Virus record (IMG/VR): IMGVR_UViG_3300035666_000045
Coordinates: 1-44,653 of that record
Source of the DNA: a virus
Reading direction: 5' to 3' (one strand)
Length of the DNA stretch: 44,653 bases
In this document: piece after piece, positions 1 to 9,547 of the stretch
Layout of the letters: every line of letters starts with the position of its first letter
Numbering within the stretch: the first letter of the stretch is position 1
Position numbers and translations under genes: made by a program
The notes under the pieces: generated by a model
Seen by the model: only the letters and a program-made list of their open reading frames with translations
Database searches by the model: none
What the model was told of the DNA's origin: nothing

Positions 1-2658
1 GAAAATCCTGCTCTGGTACGAGTACCAAGGAAAAACCGCCTTCAGCAGATTTTTCTCCATCCCGGAAAGTGATGCGTAATCGACGTGGGCGCGCTTCATC
101 GCCGCCGCCGCAGCCATCGGATCGTATCCCTGCTTGAGCAGCGACAGGTATCCGGTGAGGCGGTTGACGCCATCGGTCAGCGAGTTCATCCGCTCGCCGG
201 CACGGAGCAGCGGATTGGTCTGCTCGGCCATCGGCTTGAGTTTGGATCGCCAGTTGAGGAAGTCCTGCGGGTTCCAGCCCTTGCCCAGTTCACGGCCGAT
301 GGACGCCATGCTGATCGGGTCGGCTCCAACGATGTTGTCCAGTGCCCGCTGGCCCGTGACGCTGGCGCTCAAGTCGCTGACTGATCCGCCGCTGACGAGG
401 CCGGTGCTGGACAGGTCGGCGTAGAACTGGGCCAGCCCGTCGTCGTTGGCGTAGCGGGGAATGGACGCCAGCGTGCTGCGGAACTTCTCGCTGTCTGGCC
501 CCTCCATGACCAGTGCCTTTGCGGCCCGGACGGAATCCCAGTCCAGGGCTCCCTCCAGCCAATTACTGATCGCCCCAGAATACAGGTCACGCACTGCCCG
601 CGAGGGCCATGCCAAGATCGAGCCACGCCACGCCTGCGTGTAGTGGTCGAGGTACTTCATCAGCGCGCCAGACGCTTCGCCCGTGCTGTACAGGTCTTTG
701 GCACGAGTCAGCCGGGTGATGTGTTCTTCCGGGATGGAGAACTGATTGAGGTTGATCTCGTCCGGGTCTTTGCCGAGCAACTTGGCGAGCCGCTCTCGCA
801 TCTGCTGTGCGGCTCCAACCTGCGGCGTGATGTCGGACAGTTTGCCGCCCGCCGACAGGTCGAACACCTGATCGGTTGCGTCGTCGTACGTCTTGAGCCC
901 GAGACGCTTGAGCGCTGTTGGCAGCGCGACGTGCCTGCCGCGACCTGCGGTGTCTACCAAGTTGTAGGGCCGATCTACAGCAAACGTCGCTAGTGAGTCG
1001 AGGAGCGTTGTGCCGGTGCCCAATGCCTCGCCCGTGTTGCGGACGTACGACCCAATCATTTCCGTTGGGTGCTGCCCGAACAGCGGCATCTTCTGCACCA
1101 CTTCGTCTGGCAGTGCGTTGAGGACGCGGGCGATCCTGCGAGCCTTCTGCATCGTGACGGTTGGCTGGCCGGAAGCCACGAGTGCATTGAGTTTGTTGCG
1201 AATGTAGTCGGCCGCTGCCTCGTCGATCTTCAGTGTCCGCTTCGGCCCTGAGACATTGGTGTCTTTCGACAAGTCAATGATGGTCTGCCGGCCACCAGGA
1301 ACGGACATGGCGTCTGTGCGGCGCAGGGCGTCGCTCGTCATGAACGACAACTCGCTGCCTAGTTTGCGATTGGCACGAGCCTCCATCTCCAGGGCGGGGT
1401 CGGCCCGTCGCGGAAGGTAGTCGATGCCGTACTTGTCCCGGAGCGGCTCGCCATTGAGCCCAAGTTCTCGCCGCTCGCCCAGCGACGTGTCGCGCTTGGT
1501 GGCCCACCAGTCGGCGTACTCCTTCAAGGCCGGGCGGCTGGTGACGTACTGCACGTCTTCCGGAGTGCGAACAGCGGCGCCCTCAAGGTAGCGACCGAGC
1601 CGCTCGTTGCCCTCCGGAGAGAACGCATCCGGGTGGGCTGCTCGGAGGCGAGCCAGTTGCAGGGTGTGTTCGGCCGTTGCCGCCCCACCGCCTACCTTCC
1701 TGGCCTGCCAGTCAGCGATGTTGGTGATCTGTTGCTCGGCGTCGAGCGCTCCGCCGACGCGGCCGTCGAAGCCTGCCGCCAGCCCTCGACCCAATGGGCT
1801 CCAGCGGTACGCTTGGCCGATGCTGTCCAGCACGTCGGCGTACTGGTCGCCAAACCCCTTCCCCAGCCAGTCACCCACGACCAACGGGTCGCCCAGCGGC
1901 AGGCCCAGCCCGAAGGACTTGGCAAGCGGCTGGTTGCGAATCTGGGCAAGTTGAGCATCCCCGAGCAACTGGCGGGCAGACTCCTCCGCCGCATCCGGGT
2001 TGTCGGCGTACTTGATGAGGTCGTCCAGCGTCCCTGCCCTGCGGGCCGTCCGTCCACCGTACAGCGGCCGACCGACGGTGGCTGGGTCGAATGTGCTGAT
2101 CGTCCGTCCAGTGGCCTCCAGAGCCTTCTTGGTGCGTCTGGCGACGGACGGCAGGAGGTCGTCGGACATCCCGGTCGAGATCGCCTTCCGGGTGAGGGCT
2201 GTGGGGGCCGTGTCCAGCAGGCTCCCGGTCGGCCCCGCCAACTTGGCCGCCGCCTTCCCGGCAGGCGTGAGAGCCTTCATCGGCCCGCTGAGCATGGACA
2301 ACGGATCGGTGACGAGTTCGGTCGCGAGCCCGCCCGCGAAGTTCAGCCAGTTGTCCTCCGGCCCGGCCAGCCCGGCCATCCGGTTCAGTTCACGGCCCGT
2401 GACCCGCTCGCCAGTCTTGCCAGCGATGGCGCCTCGCAGGTAGTCGCCGGGAGCCGCAAGGGCGTCACCGACGCGGGACAGTGTGCCGCCAGTTACGGCA
2501 CCAATCTCGGCCAAAACCGAGTTCCGCTCCTGCGGCGTGACGACATCCTCCTCGACCGGCTCGTCGGCCAGCAAGGCGTCATCGAACAGCGGGATGTAGC
2601 CTGCGGGCCGCTTGCGTTTCCGCTCGTCCTCAAACAGCCCGCCTTCAAAGAGGTTCAT
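1..2658 (-). CDS. Large virion-associated protein, probable internal/ejection protein (3' end beyond window)
   Basis: The frame is open for 886 codons from the ATG at 2658 to the first base, so the C-terminus is missing. The start overlaps the stop of the upstream gene as ATGA. The N-terminus is MNLFEGGLFEDERKRKRPAGY. The rest is helix-rich, with a stretch resembling TDPLSMLSGP near residue 115. The last visible part reads HVDYASLSGMEKNLLKAVFPWYSYQSR. From memory, the segment 'DY..L...EK......FPWYSY' recurs in large structural proteins of tailed phages whose exact role is unknown. Its size, its place at the distal end of the late operon, and two other very large proteins just upstream suggest an internal virion protein ejected with the DNA. 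No catalytic motif was recognised. Confidence is high for the gene and moderate for the role. Confidence 0.7.
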   Translation of the reverse strand, partial: MNLFEGGLFEDERKRKRPAGYIPLFDDALLADEPVEEDVVTPQERNSVLAEIGAVTGGTLSRVGDALAAPGDYLRGAIAGKTGERVTGRELNRMAGLAGPEDNWLNFAGGLATELVTDPLSMLSGPMKALTPAGKAAAKLAGPTGSLLDTAPTALTRKAISTGMSDDLLPSVARRTKKALEATGRTISTFDPATVGRPLYGGRTARRAGTLDDLIKYADNPDAAEESARQLLGDAQLAQIRNQPLAKSFGLGLPLGDPLVVGDWLGKGFGDQYADVLDSIGQAYRWSPLGRGLAAGFDGRVGGALDAEQQITNIADWQARKVGGGAATAEHTLQLARLRAAHPDAFSPEGNERLGRYLEGAAVRTPEDVQYVTSRPALKEYADWWATKRDTSLGERRELGLNGEPLRDKYGIDYLPRRADPALEMEARANRKLGSELSFMTSDALRRTDAMSVPGGRQTIIDLSKDTNVSGPKRTLKIDEAAADYIRNKLNALVASGQPTVTMQKARRIARVLNALPDEVVQKMPLFGQHPTEMIGSYVRNTGEALGTGTTLLDSLATFAVDRPYNLVDTAGRGRHVALPTALKRLGLKTYDDATDQVFDLSAGGKLSDITPQVGAAQQMRERLAKLLGKDPDEINLNQFSIPEEHITRLTRAKDLYSTGEASGALMKYLDHYTQAWRGSILAWPSRAVRDLYSGAISNWLEGALDWDSVRAAKALVMEGPDSEKFRSTLASIPRYANDDGLAQFYADLSSTGLVSGGSVSDLSASVTGQRALDNIVGADPISMASIGRELGKGWNPQDFLNWRSKLKPMAEQTNPLLRAGERMNSLTDGVNRLTGYLSLLKQGYDPMAAAAAMKRAHVDYASLSGMEKNLLKAVFPWYSYQSRIF

Positions 2659-4670
2659 TTTCCTGGTGCCGGAGCGCCGACCATGCCACGAAAGAAGTTC
2701 GCCACGCCGCCCCAGGCGTAGCCCGGCACGCCGCCGACCGCCTGCCCGGCCGCGTGGGCGCTCCAGCCCGGCGCGGCGGTGCTATACATCTGCTCGGCCT
2801 GCTCCGGCGACAGCAACAACTGTTCGCGGACAAACTGAATGAACGCCGGCTTGTTGCCACGCAGCGATTGCAGGTGCGACTGGACGGCAGGGTCTTGCGG
2901 ATTCGCACGCGCCAGGTGGGACGCGATGATGCCTCTGGCGCGGGCGGCTACCTGATCGGGCGTGAGGCTCTGGTTGGCGGGATTGCGGGCGATGATCGTC
3001 CGCACTGCCTCCTCCCGCTGAGCCTTATCGCTGATGGCGAGGGCCGCCGAGAACTCGTCACCCAACTGCTGGCCCAACGACTTCGGGCCGTTGCCGCTCG
3101 CCGCCTGCGCAGCCATCTCGGCCTGTGCCAACGCAGCCGCACCGGCACGCTCGCTCATCGCCAAGTCCATCGCACGCTGGGCACCACGCGGGTTCCCGGC
3201 GATGTCATTGACGGTGGCAAGCATGACGGGATCGCCCGACCGCACAGCGTCGATCAACGTCCGGACGGCCAAGCCTGGAGCGAGGTTCGGGTTCCGCATG
3301 TCAGTCGTCATGCGGAAGTTGGCCTGACGGTCCTGCCATGCCTGCGCCCCCTTGTCCGCCAACTCCATCCGCTTCATCTGGTTCAGTTCCCGGAGGCGGG
3401 TGAAGCCATCCGGAGTCTGGACGTAGGTGGAGATGTTGGCACGGTCCTGGTCGGACAGCATGCGGCCGTACCGCTGCAAGATCGTGCGGGCGAACTCCAT
3501 CTTCCGCTCGGGGCTCATCTTCGCCTCATTGTCGAGGCGGGCCTGTGCCATCTTCTCGGGGTTGGCGGCATAGCGAGTGCCGCCCATCGGCGTGGTCGCC
3601 ACGTCATACTTGGATGCCAGTGCGTCGTGGCGGGCCTTCTCCCGCATCACGTCGGCTCGCAGGAGGTCGAGGTCGTTCCCGTACTGCTTGGCGTCGATGC
3701 CATACGCCTGCGCCAGCGCAACCACATGACTCGGGGAACCGTCGCCTTGCTCCTTCGCGATGGCTTCCGCTTGGGCCGTCGCGGCCGTCGTGGGAGCACG
3801 CGACGACATGGAGCCATCGGCGTCGAGCGTGAACGTGCCGCCGAACTGCGTCATCGGCACTTCGGGGTTGTGGACGTTGCGGGCCATCGTGCGCCGCTGG
3901 CCGGGCGAGTATTGTCCCGGCTCGCGGCCTTCCGGAAGCGGCTTACCTGCGGCGAGGCGGGCCTCTGCCAGCGGGCTGTTGGTGCCCGGCGGCAGGGACG
4001 TATCGCGGCCAATCGACATGCGTGGCGTGCCAGCAGCAGAGGACCGCATCTCGGCGGCACGATCCTGCGGCGGGAGGTCTCCGAAATTGGAAGACAGCCA
4101 TTCGTCAAAATCCATGGCATCGGCGTGCCCGCCCGTCTCAAACTTCTGACGCAGGGAAGTCTGATCGGCGGGGCTGAGTTGCTGCCAGGTGTCTCGGCTG
4201 GTGACCTGTTCTTCGCCAGGGAGGATGCCAGACGGATTGGCCGGCCAGACCGGCGCCCAACTATCCACCTTCCGCCTGCGCTCCGCAAACGACTGGGCGT
4301 TCTGCTGTGCCGCCCTCCGGCCTGCGGGGCCAGCCTGAGCGTCACGCTGACGGCGCAGTGCGTCACGGGCGTTCTCTACCATGCCGGGAGTCACCACTCG
4401 CGGCTCCGGATCGCCAATCCGCATCACGGGAGGGCGAGTGCCGAGCGAGTGCAGTTCCGGAGATGGAGGAATCGCGCTCGTGCCACCGACGTACGCCACG
4501 CTTGGGGCCGGCATGCGAGCCTCAAGTTCCCGGCGTTCGGCCTGCGCCGCATCGTACTGTTGATCGAGTGACGACGGGCCGCCATCGCCCTCCGGCATCG
4601 CCATGGCGGCAGGACGCTCGCCACGCACCCGTGCCAGCAGTCGCGCCACGTCATCCGCACTGGTCGCCAT
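2655..4670 (-). CDS. Large hypothetical virion protein (671 aa)
   Basis: I do not recognise this family. The ATG at 4670 was preferred to a GTG one codon upstream because GGAAGG lies six bases before it, inside the end of the preceding gene. The N-terminal third is low in complexity and rich in Pro, Arg and Ala. The middle and C-terminal parts are alpha-helical with many Gln, Arg and Met residues (for example NQMKRMELADKGAQAWQDRQ). The C-terminus is Gly-rich and weakly hydrophobic (AAGQAVGGVPGYAWGGVANF), which might contact a membrane. It is flanked by two other giant proteins with overlapping or abutting ends, so the three are probably translated together. The ejection-protein role is inferred from context only. 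Confidence 0.65.
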   Translation of the reverse strand: MATSADDVARLLARVRGERPAAMAMPEGDGGPSSLDQQYDAAQAERRELEARMPAPSVAYVGGTSAIPPSPELHSLGTRPPVMRIGDPEPRVVTPGMVENARDALRRQRDAQAGPAGRRAAQQNAQSFAERRRKVDSWAPVWPANPSGILPGEEQVTSRDTWQQLSPADQTSLRQKFETGGHADAMDFDEWLSSNFGDLPPQDRAAEMRSSAAGTPRMSIGRDTSLPPGTNSPLAEARLAAGKPLPEGREPGQYSPGQRRTMARNVHNPEVPMTQFGGTFTLDADGSMSSRAPTTAATAQAEAIAKEQGDGSPSHVVALAQAYGIDAKQYGNDLDLLRADVMREKARHDALASKYDVATTPMGGTRYAANPEKMAQARLDNEAKMSPERKMEFARTILQRYGRMLSDQDRANISTYVQTPDGFTRLRELNQMKRMELADKGAQAWQDRQANFRMTTDMRNPNLAPGLAVRTLIDAVRSGDPVMLATVNDIAGNPRGAQRAMDLAMSERAGAAALAQAEMAAQAASGNGPKSLGQQLGDEFSAALAISDKAQREEAVRTIIARNPANQSLTPDQVAARARGIIASHLARANPQDPAVQSHLQSLRGNKPAFIQFVREQLLLSPEQAEQMYSTAAPGWSAHAAGQAVGGVPGYAWGGVANFFRGMVGAPAPGK

Positions 4671-4673
4671 CAC

Positions 4674-7600
4674 TCACCTTCCAATCGTGTAGTTCTGCAA
4701 GGTCTGGTAGGACTGCGGCCCGCCAGCACGAGCGCCGCGAATCCTGTCGAGCGCCCGCTGGATGGCCGCCTCTTGGGCAAGGGTGTCGCCCATCAACGCA
4801 GCACCGTCCGTGTTCACCGGAATGGGGTAGAAGTCTCCACCGCCCGGCCCACCACGTCCGCCGCCGCCCGGTGGGATCGGGATGTCGATGCTGCCGCCGC
4901 CTCCGCTGTTGATCCGGGCCAGAGTCCCCAGACCACCAACAGCGGCAGCCGTGCCAGCGATCCATGGCAACCGACCCCACCCCTTCTTCTTGTCCGCAGC
5001 AGGCGGCTGCTGAGGCTTCTCGTCGCTGGACGGCGTGGCCTTCGGCTTGTCTTCGGCAGCGGCCGGGAGGTCGATCTGGTCCTCTTCGGCAAGCCGCACG
5101 GGCCGGGAGGCGTCACCATCCACGCTCTCGATGGGATCACTGGGGGGCGTAGCCCCTTGCGGCGGCGTGCTGCTGTCGGCAGCGGCCTCCTGCGGGGGTT
5201 GCTTCTTGCGACCGCCGCCCCGCCGACGACCGGTCGGCTTGGCTTCCTCTGCGCCTGACGGTGGGGCGGCAGGGGTAGGATCGCCGGTCACGGGCTTGAT
5301 GCGAATGGCGGTCTGGTCGGCAACGTGCTTGTTGCGTGCAGCACGAGCCTCCGACGCTGCCTCATTGGCATCCATTCCGCTGTCGATGTTGTTGCGGTAC
5401 TCCTCGTCGTAAATCTGCTGGCCTTCCTGCTCGATCTCGGCCAGGATTTCGTCGCGGTTGCCGGGCGTGGCGGGTGCGGAATCGCCCTGCACATCGGAGA
5501 TGTCGGTGTCGGATGCGTCCAGTTTGGCGTCTTCGGCGGTGGCGGCCTTTTTGCGACTGCGGCGGGACGGCTTCTCGGGAGCAACAGCAGGCAGGTCTTG
5601 CGACGTGCCGTCCTGGATTTCGCCAGCCTTCGTGCTGGTCTGCGTGGGGGCAGACGCCATTTCTTCCGCCAGCAGTTGCCTGCCGGTGTCGGAGCGGGCG
5701 GAGGTGTTCAGACTGTTGGGGCCGTAGGAGTCGTTGATGGCGTTGGCGAGTTTCTCGCGGGCATAGTCCCACGACGCCGTGCCGGGCTTGAAGATGGTCT
5801 GCCTGGAGAGCAGGTCGTCGGCTGCCTCTTCCGCCGTGCGGAACACGGGGAACGGCCCCAACTCCGGACCTTCGCCCGGCGTGGCAAGGCCCAGCGGATT
5901 GCTGTCGCCGTACAGGCTACGGATGGCGCCCTGCACGCGGCTCTGCTGCTGCGTGCTGCCCATGCGGCCAGGCTTGCCTCGCTTCCCAAGCCCGACCACC
6001 TCGTCCTCCGGCGACTCCGGCAGCAAGTCAATCACGTCCTGCTCACCCAGTCGGTCAGCAGCGTCCGCATTGAGGACGGCCCGCTCTCGCGGTGACAGGT
6101 CAGGGCTGGATCGGTCGAGGCGTGGCTGTGCCTTCGGGCGACCGCCAACCACGCTGACGATGAGGTTGTCGAGAGTCTCCTGCTGACCAGCCGCATTGAG
6201 CCTGCCATCGGCCCGAGCCGCACGACCGCCAGGGAACGCACGGGCAAGTTCAGCATCGGCCGCATCGAGCCGCTGCCGGGCACGAGCCATCTCGCCGGCG
6301 TTGGAGGCCGCGTTGAAGTCGTCCAACGCCTCCTGCCTCGCCTGCTCCAGCAGTCGCACCTTTTCAATCGCCGCCTCGTCCGACGTATCGGATAACCGCG
6401 ATCCGGCGGAGCGAGACTCTAGCGGATTGGCCGTATCGTCTCCCTTGAAGGCCAACGGCAGGTCTTCCAGCGTGTTGGTCTTCGTGTCATCGACAGCCCG
6501 GCCAGTACGCTGGAAGATGTTGAGCCGCTGCTGTGATGTCAGCCCGCCGCCAGGGACTCGCTTTTCCAGCATCTCCTGCCGCTCGCGTTCCATGGCCCGT
6601 GCAACATCGTAGGCAGACGGCAGTTGGGCGCGGTCGAGGTCTTCGGCCGCCACGATGGGCGTGCGGGCTCCAGGAGCGATACCCGGTCGCGGTGCAGGAA
6701 GCACGGCAGCGCCAAGCATCCGCTCTTGTTCAGCAACGTACATCGGGTCAGTTCCGATGATGGCATTGCGAAGTTCAGAGGCGGCCTGCTGTCGCTGCAA
6801 GAATGACTGCTTGGCGGCATCCAGCAGCGCCGCCCGCTCGTCTTCCGGCATGGGCCGCGTCTGAATGTCCATCACGGTGTCACGAGCCGCCTCAATCGCA
6901 GCCTCGTCGCCGGAGCGCATGGCGGCATCCAAGCGAATCAGTGCGTCCTCGACCTCGTTGACGCCCCGCGTCAACTGCGCCTGAGCGTTGGGCGTGAACG
7001 TCGGGTCGCCAGTGCTGTTGTCCAGCATGCCTGCCAGCGAGCGTGACGAGGGCATGCGTGCCAGAACAGCGGCCTTGCGTTCGGCCGGGAGGGCGTTGAA
7101 AGCCGCCGTCAGCGAACCCCAGTCGCCTTCCGGGAGCGACTCATCAAGCCGTTGTCGAGCCGCAGCCACGTCAGCCGCAGCCGCTTGGCCGCCCGCCGCC
7201 GGCTGTCGCGGGGCCGCCGCAGTGTCGCGGGCACTGGCAGCGGCACGCACCTGTCCAGCAGCCCGGTCGGAGGCACGCACTTCAGCCATCTGAGCAAGGG
7301 CGGCAAGCCGGGCCTCTGCGTTGGCAATCGCCGCCTGACGGGCCTCCGGGTTGCGCTTGGCAGCGACAGACTCGATGCCCTCTGCCAGCATGGGGTGCGA
7401 GCGCAGTGCTTCCAACTCCGCCGGGCTGAGAGAGGTCACTTCCCGCTGGAGTCGTGCAAGGCCCGCAATCGGTTCGTCGTTCGCCTGAGCAGTCGCCTGC
7501 CGGATTCGCTCGGCAAGGCTGTCCACCTTGTCCTGACGAACGACGTTGGGCGTGAGGTTGTTGGACGGGTCGGTGGCGTCGGTGTCGATGGGCGTAGCGG

Positions 7601-8348
7601 AGTTCTCCAGGTCGTCCGCAACAGCCGACACGTCCGTCAGGTCGCCGGGCGCAGACCCAATGACGTTGCCTTCCACGTCCACGACGGTGCCGTCCGGGTA
7701 CTGAAACCGCTCGTCGTCAAGCCGCACGACCGGGCTTCCGTCGTCGCCAACTAGAGCCTTGCCCTGCTGCGAGAACGGCCTTGCGGGGGCGTCTTGCGGC
7801 ACGCTCACAGCCGGAGGTGCGGCAGCAGGTGCAGTGACCTCCGGAGTGCCGATAGTCCGACGCAGGCCCGCGATCTCCTGCGGGGTGAGCGATTCGATGC
7901 CTTGATTGGCGACCTTGCGGAGAATCGCCTGCACCTGCGACTGCGGGACAGGCCCGGCCATTGCGAGGTCGAGGTCGGCACCGGCACGCACCAGGGCCAG
8001 CACTTCCTCCGGCAGCATGGCGTTCGGGCCTTCGTTGCCCAACTTTTGCAGCAGCCGGTACATATCCGGCACGTCTTCGGGGGCGATCTCGCTGAACCGT
8101 GCCACGTCGTCGGCGGGCATCGGCGGGGCGTCACTCATCCCCACGCCAGCCGGGCCACGCGGCCCCTCGCCAGCAGACGGGTCCATGTGCAGCGGAGCGC
8201 CTTCCACCGGGACAGCACGGGGCTTCGGGAGACTCCGCTGCCGGCCGGCTACGAGCGCAGCCTCCTGCATGGCGGCACGGACAGCGGCTTCCTTCGCCGC
8301 CGCAGCCTGCTGAAGTTGACGCAGCCGAAGTGCGGATGGAGTCGCCAT
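4674..8348 (-). CDS. Giant Ala/Asp-rich hypothetical protein (1224 aa), probable ejection protein
   Basis: This is the longest intact protein of the distal late cassette. Its start overlaps the upstream stop as TAATG. The first half is Ala/Arg/Glu-rich and predicted to be coiled or helical (LRLRQLQQAAAAKEAAVRAA at the start). The region around residues 880-1110 is disordered, with alternating acidic and Lys/Arg/Pro-rich patches (PSRRSRKKAATAEDAK, RRRGGGRKKQPP). Near residue 1130 there is one candidate membrane segment (LPWIAGTAAAVGGLGTLARI), followed by a Gly-rich stretch. A long helical protein with a late hydrophobic segment fits a phage internal core or ejection protein, but no homologous domain was recognised. 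The stop is followed at once by the next gene. Confidence 0.65.
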   Translation of the reverse strand: MATPSALRLRQLQQAAAAKEAAVRAAMQEAALVAGRQRSLPKPRAVPVEGAPLHMDPSAGEGPRGPAGVGMSDAPPMPADDVARFSEIAPEDVPDMYRLLQKLGNEGPNAMLPEEVLALVRAGADLDLAMAGPVPQSQVQAILRKVANQGIESLTPQEIAGLRRTIGTPEVTAPAAAPPAVSVPQDAPARPFSQQGKALVGDDGSPVVRLDDERFQYPDGTVVDVEGNVIGSAPGDLTDVSAVADDLENSATPIDTDATDPSNNLTPNVVRQDKVDSLAERIRQATAQANDEPIAGLARLQREVTSLSPAELEALRSHPMLAEGIESVAAKRNPEARQAAIANAEARLAALAQMAEVRASDRAAGQVRAAASARDTAAAPRQPAAGGQAAAADVAAARQRLDESLPEGDWGSLTAAFNALPAERKAAVLARMPSSRSLAGMLDNSTGDPTFTPNAQAQLTRGVNEVEDALIRLDAAMRSGDEAAIEAARDTVMDIQTRPMPEDERAALLDAAKQSFLQRQQAASELRNAIIGTDPMYVAEQERMLGAAVLPAPRPGIAPGARTPIVAAEDLDRAQLPSAYDVARAMERERQEMLEKRVPGGGLTSQQRLNIFQRTGRAVDDTKTNTLEDLPLAFKGDDTANPLESRSAGSRLSDTSDEAAIEKVRLLEQARQEALDDFNAASNAGEMARARQRLDAADAELARAFPGGRAARADGRLNAAGQQETLDNLIVSVVGGRPKAQPRLDRSSPDLSPRERAVLNADAADRLGEQDVIDLLPESPEDEVVGLGKRGKPGRMGSTQQQSRVQGAIRSLYGDSNPLGLATPGEGPELGPFPVFRTAEEAADDLLSRQTIFKPGTASWDYAREKLANAINDSYGPNSLNTSARSDTGRQLLAEEMASAPTQTSTKAGEIQDGTSQDLPAVAPEKPSRRSRKKAATAEDAKLDASDTDISDVQGDSAPATPGNRDEILAEIEQEGQQIYDEEYRNNIDSGMDANEAASEARAARNKHVADQTAIRIKPVTGDPTPAAPPSGAEEAKPTGRRRGGGRKKQPPQEAAADSSTPPQGATPPSDPIESVDGDASRPVRLAEEDQIDLPAAAEDKPKATPSSDEKPQQPPAADKKKGWGRLPWIAGTAAAVGGLGTLARINSGGGGSIDIPIPPGGGGRGGPGGGDFYPIPVNTDGAALMGDTLAQEAAIQRALDRIRGARAGGPQSYQTLQNYTIGR

Positions 8349-8638
8349 TACTTGCCCTTCTTCTTGGCGGGCTTCTCGTCGTCCGCGTCTTCGTCGTCAG
8401 ACTCTTCGTCCTCGTCGTCCTGCGAGAGTTCCGGAGGCAGGTCTTCCTCCGTCACGGGGATAGGCGTGGGCTTGCCCTTCTGCTCCTCGTGGAGATCGGT
8501 GAGCGCTTCACGCTCCTCGTCCGCCTTCTCGGCGTCCTTGCCCTCCGGCTTCTTGCCAGCCTTCGCCAGCATGCCCTTGATGAGTTTGCGAAGCGCCTTC
8601 GGCGGAAGGTCTTCCAGGTCGAGTTCAGCGGCGTCCAT
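8348..8638 (-). CDS. Acidic small hypothetical protein (96 aa)
   Basis: The reading frame opens at 8653 in an ATGA overlap. The fifth codon after that ATG is followed by a second ATG at 8638 with AAGGAG six bases before it, so 8638 is taken as the start (MDAAELDLEDLPPKALRKL). The N-terminus looks like a short helix. The C-terminal half is extremely acidic (DDEDEESDDEDADDE) and ends in a Lys-rich tail (KPAKKKGK). Such charge-segregated proteins can be chaperones or scaffolds for virion components, but this is only a thought. It lies between the 177-residue helical protein and the giant 1224-residue protein. Confidence 0.6.
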   Translation of the reverse strand: MDAAELDLEDLPPKALRKLIKGMLAKAGKKPEGKDAEKADEEREALTDLHEEQKGKPTPIPVTEEDLPPELSQDDEDEESDDEDADDEKPAKKKGK

Positions 8639-8649
8639 GCCTTGCTCCT

Positions 8650-9183
8650 TCATTCAAAAAGACCATTCAGTAGCGGCGTGTAGTCGAGTTGCTGCTGGTC
8701 TAAACCGAACCGCCCCCTGCGGATAGCCTCATACAAGTCCTGCTGCCAGCCGCGCCGTTGCAGTCGCTCCATCGCCTGCGTGTTGCGAAGACCCTCCAGC
8801 AAGCCCGCATTGGCGAGCCGCTCGTTCGCCTGCATGCTTTCCGCAGCCTGCCTCGCTCGCGCGTTGGTGTCGGCGGCGGCCATCTCCGTCTGCACGGCAC
8901 CGGCACTGGCTTTGGCGTCTGCGGCTTCCTGAGCCATCTGGGCGGCGTACTGCTGGCCCTTGCCGCGAGAAATGCCGCCCCTGTCGCCGGCCGACAGGGC
9001 AGACTCACGAGCGCCGTAGCCCGCCGCCCTCTGGTTGTTGACCGCTGCCTGCACGGCCGAGTCGGCAATCGCAGGCGGTCGCATCGCGTACTGCGGCGTA
9101 GCGGCCTGCATGGGAGCCTGCGGCTTCGCCCGCAACACAGGGGCGGAGGTCTTGGGCAGCGCCGAATCAAAGCCGACGGCCAT
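8650..9183 (-). CDS. Helical internal-virion-like protein (177 aa)
   Basis: The start ATG shares one base with the upstream stop (TGATG), with GAGGGA a few bases earlier. The protein is rich in Ala, Gln and Arg and predicted to be helical from about residue 40 to 140 (MAQEAADAKASAGAVQTEM, then QAAESMQANERLANAGLL). The C-terminus resembles a capping segment (GRFGLDQQQLDYTPLLNGLFE). Small Ala/Gln-rich helical proteins placed before giant ones are typical of the internal core or ejection modules of short-tailed phages. No specific family match can be claimed. Confidence 0.6.
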   Translation of the reverse strand: MAVGFDSALPKTSAPVLRAKPQAPMQAATPQYAMRPPAIADSAVQAAVNNQRAAGYGARESALSAGDRGGISRGKGQQYAAQMAQEAADAKASAGAVQTEMAAADTNARARQAAESMQANERLANAGLLEGLRNTQAMERLQRRGWQQDLYEAIRRGRFGLDQQQLDYTPLLNGLFE

Positions 9184-9545
9184 CAGAAGTCCCTCGCCAT
9201 GCCGTTGAGGAGCGCCTGCTGGAGATTGAGACTCCGCCGCTTTTGCAACGCCGCGTAGTCAAAGCCCATCCCCACGTCGAATACGCTTGCCCGACTCTGG
9301 GCGGCCCCTGCGCCGAGCCGCTCCTGCGAGGCGTTGGACGCCTGCTGGGCGGAATTGCGGGATGCGGCGAGACGCTGCTGGCTCTCGTCCTGCATCTGCT
9401 TGAGGGACAAGTCCTGGTTCTTCTGCTCGCGATCCATGTTGAGCGCAGACGCATCCTGCATGGCAAGCCCCTTCGCCATCGGGCTGGCCTTGCTGGACAG
9501 ACCAGACAGGAGCCTGGAGCCGGGATTGAATCCGATGGCGTTCAC
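9183..9545 (-). CDS. Small helical virion-module protein (120 aa)
   Basis: A TTG at 9551 opens the frame. The GTG at 9545 has GAGGAG exactly six bases upstream, overlapping the stop of the previous gene, so it is preferred (MNAIGFNPGSRLLSGLSSKA). The centre is a Gln/Glu/Asp-rich helix (LKQMQDESQQRLAASRNSAQ). The C-terminal part (RASVFDVGMGFDYAALQKRR) is rich in aromatic and basic residues. Function is unknown. Tight packing with its neighbours places it in the same probable internal-protein operon. Confidence 0.6.
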   Translation of the reverse strand: MNAIGFNPGSRLLSGLSSKASPMAKGLAMQDASALNMDREQKNQDLSLKQMQDESQQRLAASRNSAQQASNASQERLGAGAAQSRASVFDVGMGFDYAALQKRRSLNLQQALLNGMARDF

Positions 9546-9547
9546 GT

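Noticed and set aside
2754-4571. Plus-strand open frame of 605 codons opposite the 671-residue protein
   Set aside because: Shadow of a minus-strand gene with overlapping start and stop signals and a clear ribosome binding site; the plus frame is Arg/Leu-rich without domains.
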